Below are positions 26,831 to 35,725 of a DNA stretch of 64,000 nucleotides, piece by piece (position 1 is the stretch's first letter; each line of letters starts with the position of its first letter). The DNA comes from an uncultured Lachnospiraceae bacterium. Its GTDB lineage: Bacteria; Bacillota; Clostridia; Lachnospirales; Lachnospiraceae. A program made the position numbers and the translations under genes. The notes below the pieces were generated by a model that was not told the origin of the DNA, ran no database searches, and saw only the letters and a list, made by a program, of their open reading frames with translations. The DNA lies in the NCBI GenBank assembly GCA_934352055.1, contig CAKRJY010000006.1, forward strand, positions 1 to 64,000, in the 5' to 3' direction.

Positions 26831-27544
26831 TTAACCTCTGAGCATTTCCTGTAATTCTGCAAATTCTTCTGGTTTGATCGGACGATATTGTCCCTCTTCA
26901 ATGCCATCCAACGTCAGATTCATAATCCGTATTCTTTGCAAATCCCGGACATGGTATCCACACGCCTGACACATCCGGCGAATCTGCCTGTTCAATCCCT
27001 GGGTCAAAATAATACGAAATGTAAATTTTGATATTTTTTCCACCTTACATGGTCTGGTTGTCACATTTAGCTCCGGCAAAAAGACTCCGGCTGCCATTCT
27101 CTTTATAAATGCTGCATCTATGGGGCGATCCACACGCACGATATATTCCTTTTCGTGATAATATCGGCTGCGCATAATCTGATTTACCAGCTCACCCTGA
27201 TTTGTCATCAGAAGCAGGCCTCTGGAATTTTTATCCAACCGCCCTACCGGATACAAGCGCACCGGATAGCCCATAAAATCAACCACATTATGCTTTTCCC
27301 GTTTTTCTGCCGTACATACAATTCCTACCGGCTTATTGAGAAGCAGCAGCACAGCTTCCGGCGTTCCCATCACTTCGCGTCCACAATACTCTACGCAATC
27401 CGTCTTTTTTACCTTTTGTCCCTTGGTTGCCGTTTTGCCATTCACCAGCACATGACCTTCTTCAATTTGACGATCTGCTTCACGTCTGGAACAAATGCCA
27501 GCTTCACTCAGATATTTATTTAGTCGGATTTCCGTGACTTCCAT
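26831..27544 (-). CDS. rluF: 23S rRNA pseudouridine synthase, RluF-like
   Basis: 237 aa from MEVTEIRLNKYLSEAG; AGGAG lies 5 nt before this ATG, so the 41-codon upstream extension is rejected. An N-terminal S4 domain precedes the RsuA-type catalytic domain, whose Asp is in GRLDKNSRGLLLMTNQG. The C-terminal GLNRQIRRMCQACGYHVRDL and LQRIRIMNLTL follow. The pattern is closer to RluF (position 2604) than to RluB or RluE, but site specificity is inferred from similarity. Its stop is followed after one base by the ligA start. Confidence 0.88.
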   Translation of the reverse strand: MEVTEIRLNKYLSEAGICSRREADRQIEEGHVLVNGKTATKGQKVKKTDCVEYCGREVMGTPEAVLLLLNKPVGIVCTAEKREKHNVVDFMGYPVRLYPVGRLDKNSRGLLLMTNQGELVNQIMRSRYYHEKEYIVRVDRPIDAAFIKRMAAGVFLPELNVTTRPCKVEKISKFTFRIILTQGLNRQIRRMCQACGYHVRDLQRIRIMNLTLDGIEEGQYRPIKPEEFAELQEMLRG

Positions 27545-27626
27545 CCAAACTCCTTCCATTCCCCATAAGGCTACGAAAGGGACAGACCATATGGACTGCC
27601 CCTGCTGTATTTCTATAAATGTGTTC

Positions 27627-28895
27627 TTACTGTAAGTACTCTGTCTTGCAGTATCCCTGCTTGCCATTGTAATTTACCTTGGTCCAGCCATCTGCATAAC
27701 TTTGAATTACGGTAACCTGTTCTCCTGCATAAGCAACAGCAACCTTTGATGCTGTTTCGCTCATACTTTCACGCACATTGACCGTATTGGTAAGTGTAAT
27801 TTCCTCGCCCTGTGACAACGCAGCTGATGTATCTGCTGGCTCTGTTGCCGGCTGTGCACTTGCATCACCTGCATCTGCTAAATAATCTGCCTTTACATAA
27901 GCTTTTGTTCCATTATAGTCAATCTTAGCCCAGCCATTTTCATCTGCATACCAGGTAACCTGTGTTCCAGACGCAAGCTGTCCTAATAAATTACCACTTT
28001 CTGATGCCGCATCACGCACATTGATCTTATCTGTTGTAACCTTTGTCTTCGCATTAGCTGCCTCTGCTGCTTCTGCTGCAGCTGCTTCCTCGGCCGCTTT
28101 TGCTTCCTCGGCTGCCTTTGCTGCTGCTTCTTCCTCGGCTGCTTTTGCTGCTGCCGCCTCTTCCGCTGCCTTCGCTACTGATGCTTTATAATCTGCTGCC
28201 CACTGCTTGATTGCATCCTGTAGTGTTGTATTAACAAAGGTATTCAGGTTCTCATCTGCAAGCATGGCTTCGTTACATTCCTGCTGTACTTCTGCCTGCA
28301 ATGCCAAAACATCGTTCTGTTGCTCAAAGGTAGCAATCAAAGACGCCACATCCGTATCCATATCAAACTCTCCGTTCGACTGGTTGAAAGAGCCATACAC
28401 ATTATTAATGTAAAGACTTCCATCATCCTTTGTCTGCACATAGAAGAAATCCAGACCGGCAACCGGTGTTTCGATATTTGCAAACTTAATCTGCAAATAT
28501 ACAGAACATAAATAAGAATTCTTATCCAATCCACGCTTTGTGTATACTTTGAGGTTCTGATATTTCTCAATATACTGGCTGTAGAACTGAATATAGCTTA
28601 CTTCTGCATCTGAGATTGGTGTTGCAATCTGCTTCAGAGAATCCGTATCTCCTGCTGCATAGTATTCAAAATATTTTGAAATCAGTTCATTGACCTCTTT
28701 ATTGTCGCTCTCTGCATACTGCTGGTATGCACCCGCCATCGGATTGCTGTCCGACGCTGTACCATCGGTACATCTGGCAAGGATCAAAACCATTGCAACC
28801 AATACCGCTGCTGCTCCAAAATATCTCACATTCTTTTTTACAAAGGATGTCAGCTTATCTATTTTTATCTTCTGAAAAAATTCATTCATCTTCAA
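27627..28895 (-). CDS. Membrane-anchored protein with two SH3b domains
   Basis: 422 aa, starting at TTG with GGAGGTGA well spaced before it; an ATG two codons later is too far from that site. Residues 26-42 form one membrane helix. Residues 45-225 are an extracellular domain with no family I recognise. An alanine/glutamate/lysine-rich coiled-coil linker of repeated AAEEA units spans about 238-285. Two bacterial SH3 domains follow (KINVRDAASESGNLLG and TVNVRESMSETASKV), likely cell-wall binding. No hydrolase domain is present. The Cys after the helix (LILARC) lacks a proper lipobox. It precedes rluF and follows tRNA-Arg. Confidence 0.8.
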   Translation of the reverse strand: MKMNEFFQKIKIDKLTSFVKKNVRYFGAAAVLVAMVLILARCTDGTASDSNPMAGAYQQYAESDNKEVNELISKYFEYYAAGDTDSLKQIATPISDAEVSYIQFYSQYIEKYQNLKVYTKRGLDKNSYLCSVYLQIKFANIETPVAGLDFFYVQTKDDGSLYINNVYGSFNQSNGEFDMDTDVASLIATFEQQNDVLALQAEVQQECNEAMLADENLNTFVNTTLQDAIKQWAADYKASVAKAAEEAAAAKAAEEEAAAKAAEEAKAAEEAAAAEAAEAANAKTKVTTDKINVRDAASESGNLLGQLASGTQVTWYADENGWAKIDYNGTKAYVKADYLADAGDASAQPATEPADTSAALSQGEEITLTNTVNVRESMSETASKVAVAYAGEQVTVIQSYADGWTKVNYNGKQGYCKTEYLQ

Positions 28896-28942
28896 AATAT
28901 GTCACCTCCAAAAAAACTACTCCCCAACACTATGTGTTTCAA

Positions 28943-29016
28943 TGTAGACGACTGGATTCGAACCAGCGATCTTCGGAGTCGGAGTCCGATGCGTTATCCA
29001 GCTACGCTACGCCTAC
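28943..29016 (-). tRNA. tRNA-Arg (anticodon CCG)
   Basis: 74 nt with discriminator A. Acceptor stem GTAGGCG/CGTCTAC has one G-U pair. The anticodon stem TCGGA/TCCGA holds loop CTCCGAC, so anticodon CCG reads CGG. The T-loop is TTCGAAT. CCA is not encoded. Confidence 0.95.
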
Positions 29017-29034
29017 CTAATACAAATCTTGTAT

Positions 29035-29063
29035 ATTTTATCAAAATCAATATGCAAAGTCAA
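29035..29063 (-). promoter_or_regulatory. Promoter of tRNA-Arg
   Basis: Minus strand: TTGACT, 17-nt spacer, TAAAAT, ending 18 nt before the tRNA. Confidence 0.6.
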
Positions 29064-29174
29064 TGTGTCAACCTCTCTAATTCTTTCACAAGTCTTGTAG
29101 TTTTCCTCATCTTCGGTTAATATATGTATTCTGATGTTTATAATAAAGAAGAATATCTCGAGGAGGTTTTTATA

Positions 29175-30509
29175 ATGAAACGTGAACAATTAGGAAGTCG
29201 TCTGGGCTTTATCATGTTATCCGCCGGCTGTGCCATCGGCTGTGGAAACATGTGGAAATTTCCATGGATGTGCGGGCAAAATGGTGGCGGAAGCTTTATG
29301 CTCGTCTATATCATTTGCCTGATTATTTTAGGCATTCCTGCGCTGACCATGGAATTTTCGATTGGAAGAGCTGCGCAGACCAGCCCGCTTCATATGTATC
29401 ATAAATTAGAAAAGCCTGGGCAAAAATGGGGACTCTTTGGTCCTGTCTGTTTCATTGGTAATTTAGCACTGATGGCTTTTTATACCGTTGTGTGCGGATG
29501 GCTGATTTACTATTTCTGTAAGTTTTTGACCGGACAAAATGCATCGCTCGGTTTTGATACCATGATTGCAAATCCCATCGTCAATGTTTCATTTCTGCTT
29601 GTCACCGTTGTTGTTGCATTTATCATCCTTTCTTTTGAATTGCAAGGCGGTTTGGAACGAATCACAAAAATCATGATGTCTGCATTGCTTGTTCTCATGC
29701 TCGTACTTGCCATCCATAGCCTTTTGTTAAAAGGTGCCGGAGCAGGTGTACAATTTTACCTAAAACCTGATTTTTCCAAAATTGATGGTTCCGTCATTGT
29801 CGGCGCCATGAACCAGGCATTTTTTACACTTTCTACCGGTATGGGCGGTATGGCAATTTTCGGAAGTTATATTGGGAAAGACCGCTCTCTGATGGGCGAA
29901 GCCTTACATGTCATCAGTTTGGATACTCTGGTCGCTTTTCTTGCCGGCATCATTATCTTCCCGGCCTGTTTTACTTATAATCTGGAAGTAAATGCAGGAC
30001 CAAGTCTGTTATTTGATACGATGGCAACTGTATTTAATAACATGTCCGGCGGACGTATTTGGGGCGCTTTATTCTTCCTTTTTATGGTCTTTGCAGCACT
30101 CTCAACGGTACTGGGTGTATGTGAAAATATCCTCGCCATGATTCGTGAACTGACTGGCTGGTCACGACCAAAAGGAAGCCTTGTCTGCGGAATCCTTGTG
30201 TTCTTACTGGCACTGACCACAGCGCTTGGATTCAACCTCATCCATTTCCAGCCATTTTCAGATGGTACCACCTTTTTGGATTTTTGGGATTTTATTGTTT
30301 CCACCAACATCCTGCCACTTGGCTCACTCATCCTTGCACTCTTCTGCTGTCACAAGTTTGGCTGGGGCTGGGATAACTTCCTGAAAGAAGCCAATACCGG
30401 AAAAGGGCCAAAAATACAATCCTGGCAGAAACCGATTTTCACCATCGTTGTACCAACCATCATTGCTTTGATTTACATTTATGGCATTGCTACTTTCCAG
30501 TGGCATTAA
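29175..30509 (+). CDS. Sodium:neurotransmitter symporter family (NSS) amino-acid transporter
   Basis: 444 aa from MKREQLGSRLGFIML, with GAGGAGG 7-8 nt before the ATG; an upstream 17-codon extension is rejected. The unwound first helix motif of LeuT-type transporters is clear: AIGCGNMWKFPWMCG then NGGGSFML. About eleven membrane helices follow. Bacterial NSS proteins take up hydrophobic or aromatic amino acids with sodium. Its neighbour on the same strand is the DAHP synthase of aromatic amino-acid synthesis, which weakly hints at an aromatic substrate. Substrate is not provable by reading. Confidence 0.9.
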   Translation: MKREQLGSRLGFIMLSAGCAIGCGNMWKFPWMCGQNGGGSFMLVYIICLIILGIPALTMEFSIGRAAQTSPLHMYHKLEKPGQKWGLFGPVCFIGNLALMAFYTVVCGWLIYYFCKFLTGQNASLGFDTMIANPIVNVSFLLVTVVVAFIILSFELQGGLERITKIMMSALLVLMLVLAIHSLLLKGAGAGVQFYLKPDFSKIDGSVIVGAMNQAFFTLSTGMGGMAIFGSYIGKDRSLMGEALHVISLDTLVAFLAGIIIFPACFTYNLEVNAGPSLLFDTMATVFNNMSGGRIWGALFFLFMVFAALSTVLGVCENILAMIRELTGWSRPKGSLVCGILVFLLALTTALGFNLIHFQPFSDGTTFLDFWDFIVSTNILPLGSLILALFCCHKFGWGWDNFLKEANTGKGPKIQSWQKPIFTIVVPTIIALIYIYGIATFQWH

Positions 30510-30597
30510 CACAAGAACGTTTGACAGCCTACATCTTTTTTTATAAAATAAAGTTTGTTAATTTTATGTCGTTTTCTGCGACGGAATGGAGATTATC

Positions 30598-31632
30598 ATG
30601 AGCTTTTCTTATTTAAAACAAATGCCGGATCCGGACACCATCAAAAATGAATACGCTTTAACACCGGAAATGAAGGCACTCAAAGCTGACAGAGATCAGC
30701 AAATTGCAGATATTATTACTGGAAAGGACAATCGCGTTCTTGCGATTATCGGACCATGTTCCGCTGATAACGAGGATTCTGTTTGCGAATATGTAAATCG
30801 GCTGACTTCCATACAAGAAAAAATCAAGGATCGTGTTCTCATTGTTCCTCGTATTTACACAAATAAACCTAGAACGACCGGTTCCGGTTATAAAGGCATC
30901 GCTTCCCAGCCGGATCCAACCAAAGCACCGGACATGGTAGAGGGATTGATTGCTATGCGTAAGATGCACTTACGTGCCATCCGCGAAAGTGGTTTTACCT
31001 GCGCTGACGAAATGCTTTATCCGGAGAACTGGAGATATGTCGAAGATCTTCTCTCCTACGTTGCCATCGGTGCACGTTCTGTAGAAGATCAGCATCATCG
31101 CCTTACCGTCAGTGGTTTCGATGTTGCCAGCGGTATGAAAAATCCGACCAGTGGCGATTTCTCCGTAATGTTAAATTCTGTGTATGCAGCACAACATGCG
31201 CATCACTTTACATTTTCCGGTTACGAAGTCCGCACGACAGGTAACCCATTAGCTCATACCATTTTACGTGGTGCTGTCAGCAAACATGGCAACTGCGTAC
31301 AAAATTACCATTACGAAGATCTTGTTCGTTTATCAAATATGTATGCATCCATGGAGCTTGTAAATCCGGCAACGATTGTAGATGCCAACCACTCGAATTC
31401 TAACAAGCAGTTCAAACAACAGATTCGTATTGTACGTGAAGTTATGATGAGCCGTCAGTTTTCCGAAGACGTCAAAAAGCTTGTCAAAGGTGTCATGGTT
31501 GAAAGTTACCTCAAAGAAGGCTCACAAAAAATTTCCGACCACCAGGTATATGGTCAATCCATTACGGATCCTTGCATCGGTTGGGAAGATACCGAAAGCC
31601 TGCTTTACATGATCGCAGATTTAAATAAATAA
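30598..31632 (+). CDS. aroF: 3-deoxy-7-phosphoheptulonate (DAHP) synthase, class I
   Basis: 344 aa. Start chosen at MSFSYLKQMPDPD, where GGAG precedes the ATG by six bases. It condenses phosphoenolpyruvate and erythrose 4-phosphate, the first step of the shikimate route. Family motifs: IIGPCSADNEDSV, PRTTGSGYKG, AIGARSVEDQHHR and VDANHSNSNKQ. It belongs to the AroF/G/H-like subclass, normally feedback-inhibited by an aromatic amino acid; which one is not evident. About 90 nt after the NSS transporter and closed by a strong terminator. Confidence 0.94.
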   Translation: MSFSYLKQMPDPDTIKNEYALTPEMKALKADRDQQIADIITGKDNRVLAIIGPCSADNEDSVCEYVNRLTSIQEKIKDRVLIVPRIYTNKPRTTGSGYKGIASQPDPTKAPDMVEGLIAMRKMHLRAIRESGFTCADEMLYPENWRYVEDLLSYVAIGARSVEDQHHRLTVSGFDVASGMKNPTSGDFSVMLNSVYAAQHAHHFTFSGYEVRTTGNPLAHTILRGAVSKHGNCVQNYHYEDLVRLSNMYASMELVNPATIVDANHSNSNKQFKQQIRIVREVMMSRQFSEDVKKLVKGVMVESYLKEGSQKISDHQVYGQSITDPCIGWEDTESLLYMIADLNK

Positions 31633-31648
31633 CAAAATAAATAACACA

Positions 31649-31689
31649 AAAACGCCGGTATTCACATTACTTGTCAATACCGGCGTTTT
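31649..31689. terminator. Bidirectional terminator between aroF and the GGDEF gene
   Basis: Perfect 14-bp inverted repeat AAAACGCCGGTATT/AATACCGGCGTTTT with a 13-nt loop, lying between two convergent genes. Both strands end in a T run. Confidence 0.85.
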
Positions 31690-31705
31690 ACTATTGCTTT
31701 TTCTG

Positions 31706-33103
31706 TTATTTCTTATTTTTTCGATAAAACTCTTTCTTTTGTTCATACATAGCCTTATCTGCTTCCTTTGTAAGATCTTCGATCGAATCCCCGATAAATT
31801 CACTTGCCAGAGCATAACCCGCGGAAACACTTAAGCTTTTTACTTTTTCACCAGACCATGATGCTATAATCCGGTTCATTTCCAAAAGCGTTTCTTCTGC
31901 CTGTTCTTTTTTCATGGTTCCAAACACCACAAACTCGTCCCCGCCAATACGGAATGTTCTGCCCTTATTGCCCACAGCCTTCATAATACAATCTGCAGCA
32001 CCACAAATCAATTCATCTCCCGCTTCATGTCCCAAAGTATCATTGACTACTTTCAGGCCATTGATATCAATTAAGAACGCCACGAAATCCTCCGGCGCCT
32101 GATTATCATAGGATTCCATCACATCATTATATGCAAAACGGCTAAATACACCTGTGAGTGGATCAATAGAAATCTTTACACTTTGTTCATTGAGCTTTTC
32201 GTCCATTTTTATTCGCTGCATCGTATAATATTCATTGATCCAGCGGACAATGACACTCACAATCTCAAACAGACAGATCAATGCACATAACAGCTGCACC
32301 AGAAAATTTGCAATATTTAAATTCAATGCGCTGGTAACTGTAACCCCTTGCGTCATAAGTTCTACTAAAATTCTTTTTCGCAGATACATGATACAGAGAA
32401 TCCCTATAATCAACGCTCCAAGCTTTGCATAACTAAATACGCGCTTATAGTCCTTTGATTCTTCTACCTCACAATTCTCACATAAATAAGAAAGATAATT
32501 TTTAACTTTTTGTTTTGATAAAAAGTAGTGGACAACGCAGCAGGCTGCTGCCGCCAGCACATACGATAGCCAGTCGCAAAACAGTGGAAGAGCTGACCAG
32601 TTTAAAAGCAATTCGTGGAATATCGTCGGGAAAAACAATGCATACGGCACAAACATGATTGCTCCATATAAAAAGGTATTTAGCATAGCTAACAATGCAA
32701 TACCAATATAGATATGTTTACGTGGCCTGCGAAAATAAATACCAAAAATCAAACTTGCAACGATAGCAAACAGAATTCTAGCCACCACAAACATAAGGGA
32801 GCGGATTGGCACACCACTTACAATTGGCGAATACAGCAAATCCAACATAGAAGTTGCAAAGGAAGCTATCCATATGGAAGTCAGTGCAAATACACACATG
32901 ACGGGAACACTTCCTTCTATGCCAAACACCATCGCTGCAACAATGACTAAAATATGTAATGTCGTCGACGATATCATCGGGAACTCAATATATCCAAGAT
33001 ATGAAAACGCAAAAATGGCTTCCAGTGCCATCAATACCAACACAATTTCGCGCTTTTTCCTTTTCGTAAGCGCAACACCATACAATGTCTGAAAACGGTT
33101 CAT
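31706..33103 (-). CDS. Membrane-bound GGDEF-domain protein, probable diguanylate cyclase
   Basis: 465 aa. About eight hydrophobic helices occupy residues 20-290, followed by a GGDEF domain with intact FRIGGDEFVVFG near residue 390 and the preceding FLIDINGLKVVNDTLGHEAGD. This should make cyclic di-GMP from GTP. The RxxD inhibitory site normally five residues before GGDEF is absent (NKGRTFRI), so product inhibition through that site is unlikely. No other c-di-GMP gene is visible in the window. The sensed signal is unknown. Confidence 0.88.
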   Translation of the reverse strand: MNRFQTLYGVALTKRKKREIVLVLMALEAIFAFSYLGYIEFPMISSTTLHILVIVAAMVFGIEGSVPVMCVFALTSIWIASFATSMLDLLYSPIVSGVPIRSLMFVVARILFAIVASLIFGIYFRRPRKHIYIGIALLAMLNTFLYGAIMFVPYALFFPTIFHELLLNWSALPLFCDWLSYVLAAAACCVVHYFLSKQKVKNYLSYLCENCEVEESKDYKRVFSYAKLGALIIGILCIMYLRKRILVELMTQGVTVTSALNLNIANFLVQLLCALICLFEIVSVIVRWINEYYTMQRIKMDEKLNEQSVKISIDPLTGVFSRFAYNDVMESYDNQAPEDFVAFLIDINGLKVVNDTLGHEAGDELICGAADCIMKAVGNKGRTFRIGGDEFVVFGTMKKEQAEETLLEMNRIIASWSGEKVKSLSVSAGYALASEFIGDSIEDLTKEADKAMYEQKKEFYRKNKK

Positions 33104-33134
33104 AATTTCACCTGTCCTTCACTCATTATTATCT

Positions 33135-34187
33135 CTATGCTTTGATTGCCCAGCGTAGCTTTGTAGATCTTGCTCTTCCATTCTGGGCACATTCCTGGGC
33201 AGAAGGTCGAATCACATCCTTCGCATAGGAAGAATAAATTCCTTCTTTATATCCCTGTTTCAGCGCTTTTTTCACTAATTTATCCTCACCAGAGTGAAAC
33301 GTCAAAATAGCCACTCGTCCACCCGGTTTTAATACTCCCGGCAATTTCTCCATAAAATCATAGAGAACTTCAAATTCCTGGTTCACATCAATACGCAGTG
33401 CCTGGAATACTCTTTGGCATGTTTTCTTTACCGTATCCTTCTGTTCTTTTTCCGGCAGAAACGATAAGGTTTGTTCAATCACTTCGCGTAATTTTGTCGT
33501 GGTATCTATGCGATTTCCTTTGCGTATCTCATCGGTGATTGCCTTCGCAAGCTCCTCGCAATATGGTTCATCTGCATTCTCGTCCAACATTCCTGCGAGT
33601 TCTTCTTTTGAAATCGTATCCAGTCGCTCTGCTGCACTGATGCCAGTTTGTTGATTTAAGCGCAAATCCAATGGGCCATCCACTTTAAATGAAAATCCTC
33701 TCTTCGGATTATCAATCTGCATGGATGATACACCCAGGTCTGCCAGAATAAAATCAAATCCTCCTGCTTCCTTTGCAATCTCATCGATAGTGCAGAAGTT
33801 TTGCAATTTTATTGTAAGTATTTCCTCTCCATATCCCAAATCTGCCAATCGTTTCTTTGTCTTCGCAGATTCTTCCGGATCTACATCGGTAGCATACATA
33901 TGGCCTTCGCCTTTTAAACAGGCGAGCATAGCTTTTGTGTGTCCGCCATAACCAAGTGTAGCATCAAAGCCTGTCTCCCCTGGTTTGATATCCAGAATAT
34001 CGATAATTTCTTTTACCATAATAGAAATATGCATCCCCGCCGGGGTATTTCCTTTACTTATGACATGCTCAATGGTGTCCTGATACTTCTCCGGCTGGAG
34101 TTCTTTATATTTCTCTTCAAATTTCTTTGGATACTTTCCTTTATAGCGTACACGCCTTTTATGCGGTGTCTGTGTTTCCTGATTCAT
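33135..34187 (-). CDS. rsmH: 16S rRNA (cytosine-1402-N4)-methyltransferase RsmH
   Basis: 350 aa. The SAM motif is GFDATLGYGGHTKAML near residue 78, followed by the family blocks FDFILADLGVSSMQIDNPKR, GFSF and RVAILTFHSGEDKLVKKAL. It has about 45 extra N-terminal residues, basic and lysine/arginine rich, compared with the usual start just before the SAM domain. AAGGAG supports the chosen ATG. It is not in its usual place at the head of a division/cell-wall cluster here; a second copy elsewhere would be expected if this is a paralogue. Confidence 0.88.
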   Translation of the reverse strand: MNQETQTPHKRRVRYKGKYPKKFEEKYKELQPEKYQDTIEHVISKGNTPAGMHISIMVKEIIDILDIKPGETGFDATLGYGGHTKAMLACLKGEGHMYATDVDPEESAKTKKRLADLGYGEEILTIKLQNFCTIDEIAKEAGGFDFILADLGVSSMQIDNPKRGFSFKVDGPLDLRLNQQTGISAAERLDTISKEELAGMLDENADEPYCEELAKAITDEIRKGNRIDTTTKLREVIEQTLSFLPEKEQKDTVKKTCQRVFQALRIDVNQEFEVLYDFMEKLPGVLKPGGRVAILTFHSGEDKLVKKALKQGYKEGIYSSYAKDVIRPSAQECAQNGRARSTKLRWAIKA

Positions 34188-34273
34188 TGTCTCTCCTTAC
34201 AGTATCAAATAACTACTTCTATCATACCATAATTTCGAGTGCAGAATCTTTCTTTTTTACATTGTTTTCCTTT

Positions 34274-34939
34274 TTAAGCAACTTCTTTTTTCATTGCCTT
34301 GTAACCAATCAAAACGGTCCATACATAAGCACAGGTTTTTGGAATCATCAACATACCGATCATTGGAATAACATCTGCCCACAACACAACCGGAATGTAG
34401 AAACCAAAGCTCAATACAATCGTAAGCCACATAAAACGAAAGGATGCATCGTTATTCTCTTTTGCACTCTTATAAAACAATACAATAACCAGAATTCCCA
34501 GCAATGCAAAAGGGATATTACGGTAAATCCCCCAGGAAAGTGGAGCAGATGTGCTAAGCCATGCATTCTGTGGCATCATACATAAAACAATTCTAAGTGC
34601 CGCAAGAACATAGACCGCTGCTGTTGTTGCCTTATGACCTGTAATCTGATATCTCTCACGCCATACATAATATAAAATCACATAAAAAATAGTCATGGTA
34701 ACCGATGTAATCCACTTACCCAGACCAAGCTGTACGGTGTAATTTTCAAGACCTGTTGTACAAAGTGCCCATGCTCTTGGAACCAGATGGAAGGCATCAC
34801 CACTTCCCAAAAGAACTGCCATGATTCCAAACATGGTAAACTGACGATTTCCCTTGCTGTTACGGATCATCAAAATTCCGATTGTGATTACCGAAATCAA
34901 ATATACGGCATCAAATACTGTTTCTACTATTGCTTGCAT
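34274..34939 (-). CDS. Seven-helix membrane protein of unknown function, downstream of tetR
   Basis: 221 aa from MQAIVETVFDAVYLI, with GAGG eight bases before the ATG. Seven predicted membrane helices cover nearly the whole chain. A conserved-looking polar stretch GSGDAFHLVPRAWA lies after helix 2, and a second one MMPQNAWLSTSAP after helix 4. I do not recognise the family. The gene is the last of the MFP-RND-tetR cluster. A copy of the palindrome found at the tetR promoter lies 82 nt upstream of its ATG, so it is probably a direct TetR target. Confidence 0.75.
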   Translation of the reverse strand: MQAIVETVFDAVYLISVITIGILMIRNSKGNRQFTMFGIMAVLLGSGDAFHLVPRAWALCTTGLENYTVQLGLGKWITSVTMTIFYVILYYVWRERYQITGHKATTAAVYVLAALRIVLCMMPQNAWLSTSAPLSWGIYRNIPFALLGILVIVLFYKSAKENNDASFRFMWLTIVLSFGFYIPVVLWADVIPMIGMLMIPKTCAYVWTVLIGYKAMKKEVA

Positions 34940-35020
34940 AAAAAATTCCTCTTTTCTTTTATATATTTTATATTGAAATATGCTTTTACCCTGACAGTAA
35001 AACCATAATAACAACCATTT

Positions 35021-35033
35021 TGAACACTGTTCA
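35021..35033. promoter_or_regulatory. TetR-type operator 1
   Basis: Perfect palindrome TGAACA-C-TGTTCA, identical to the copy at 35677-35689, including the preceding TT and most of the following TTTGA. It lies between the tetR terminator and the seven-helix membrane protein. Confidence 0.7.
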
Positions 35034-35049
35034 TTTTGAACTTAAAATG

Positions 35050-35071
35050 TTCCCACCGTTTCCGGTGGGAA
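35050..35071 (-). terminator. Hairpin after tetR
   Basis: Nine-bp stem TTCCCACCG/CGGTGGGAA with a four-base loop, starting 3 nt after the tetR stop. Only a short ATTTT follows on the minus strand. Confidence 0.6.
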
Positions 35072-35074
35072 TAC

Positions 35075-35632
35075 TTAATATATTGTTTTATCGACTAACA
35101 TCAAAACGGATGACGGATTATAATCCTGACGAATGACTGCTACTAACATCAAAGAAAACAGGATGTCCGCAAACTGTTCCTCTGTAAATTGTTCATCAAA
35201 GGCATCCGGACGGATTTTTGCATCATGTTTTAATACTTCACATAATCCATGCAAAATATGTTTCCACGTCTGCATCATCAATTTTTTCCCATTTGCTTTT
35301 TCATCACGCACAAATCCCAAGGAATGAAGCGAAAAGAATCCCGGAAATTGCTGGTTGCCCTGTTCCAGTCGTTCATAGATCCATACGATACAGCTTGTAA
35401 CATCACAAAACACCTGCTCATCTTCCGGCTGAAAAAATATTTCGTGCCAGACACTCTCAATGGTCGCTCCTAGTAAATCCGCCTTTGATTCATAATAATT
35501 ATAAATCGTCCCTGCGGAAACAGAACACCTAGAAGCAACAGCACGTATACTCAAAGCAGTCCATCCATTCTCCATAATCAGTTCCCGACTAGCTGCTAAT
35601 ATATCTTCTTTTGAAGTAGCAAGAGGGTTCAT
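35075..35632 (-). CDS. TetR/AcrR family repressor
   Basis: 185 aa from MNPLATSKEDILAAS, with GGGGAGG 7 nt before the ATG. The N-terminal helix-turn-helix is typical (ALSIRAVASRCSVSAGTIYN then YYESKADLL); the C-terminal ligand domain is unclassified. It lies directly after an RND pump gene. Two identical 13-bp palindromes flank it, one over its own transcription start and one ahead of the next gene. It most likely represses itself and the seven-helix protein; control of the pump is less direct because no copy lies before the adaptor gene. Confidence 0.88.
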   Translation of the reverse strand: MNPLATSKEDILAASRELIMENGWTALSIRAVASRCSVSAGTIYNYYESKADLLGATIESVWHEIFFQPEDEQVFCDVTSCIVWIYERLEQGNQQFPGFFSLHSLGFVRDEKANGKKLMMQTWKHILHGLCEVLKHDAKIRPDAFDEQFTEEQFADILFSLMLVAVIRQDYNPSSVLMLVDKTIY

Positions 35633-35676
35633 AACGATACCTCCCCGTATCTTGAATTCGGAATAACATTCCGTAT

Positions 35677-35725
35677 TGAACACTGTTCACTTTGAGAATA
35701 TACACCGAATTTTTTCATTTGTCAA
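35677..35725 (-). promoter_or_regulatory. tetR promoter with TetR-type operator 2
   Basis: Minus strand: TTGACA (35725-35720), 17-nt spacer, TATATT (35702-35697), then the palindrome TGAACA-C/G-TGTTCA at 35689-35677 covering the expected transcription start. The -35 overlaps the RND gene's stop codon. Confidence 0.7.

Noticed and set aside
28770..28830. Lipoprotein signal in the SH3b protein
   Set aside because: The Cys after the first helix is in LARC, with Arg at -1; this is not an accepted lipobox, so I treat the helix as a membrane anchor.
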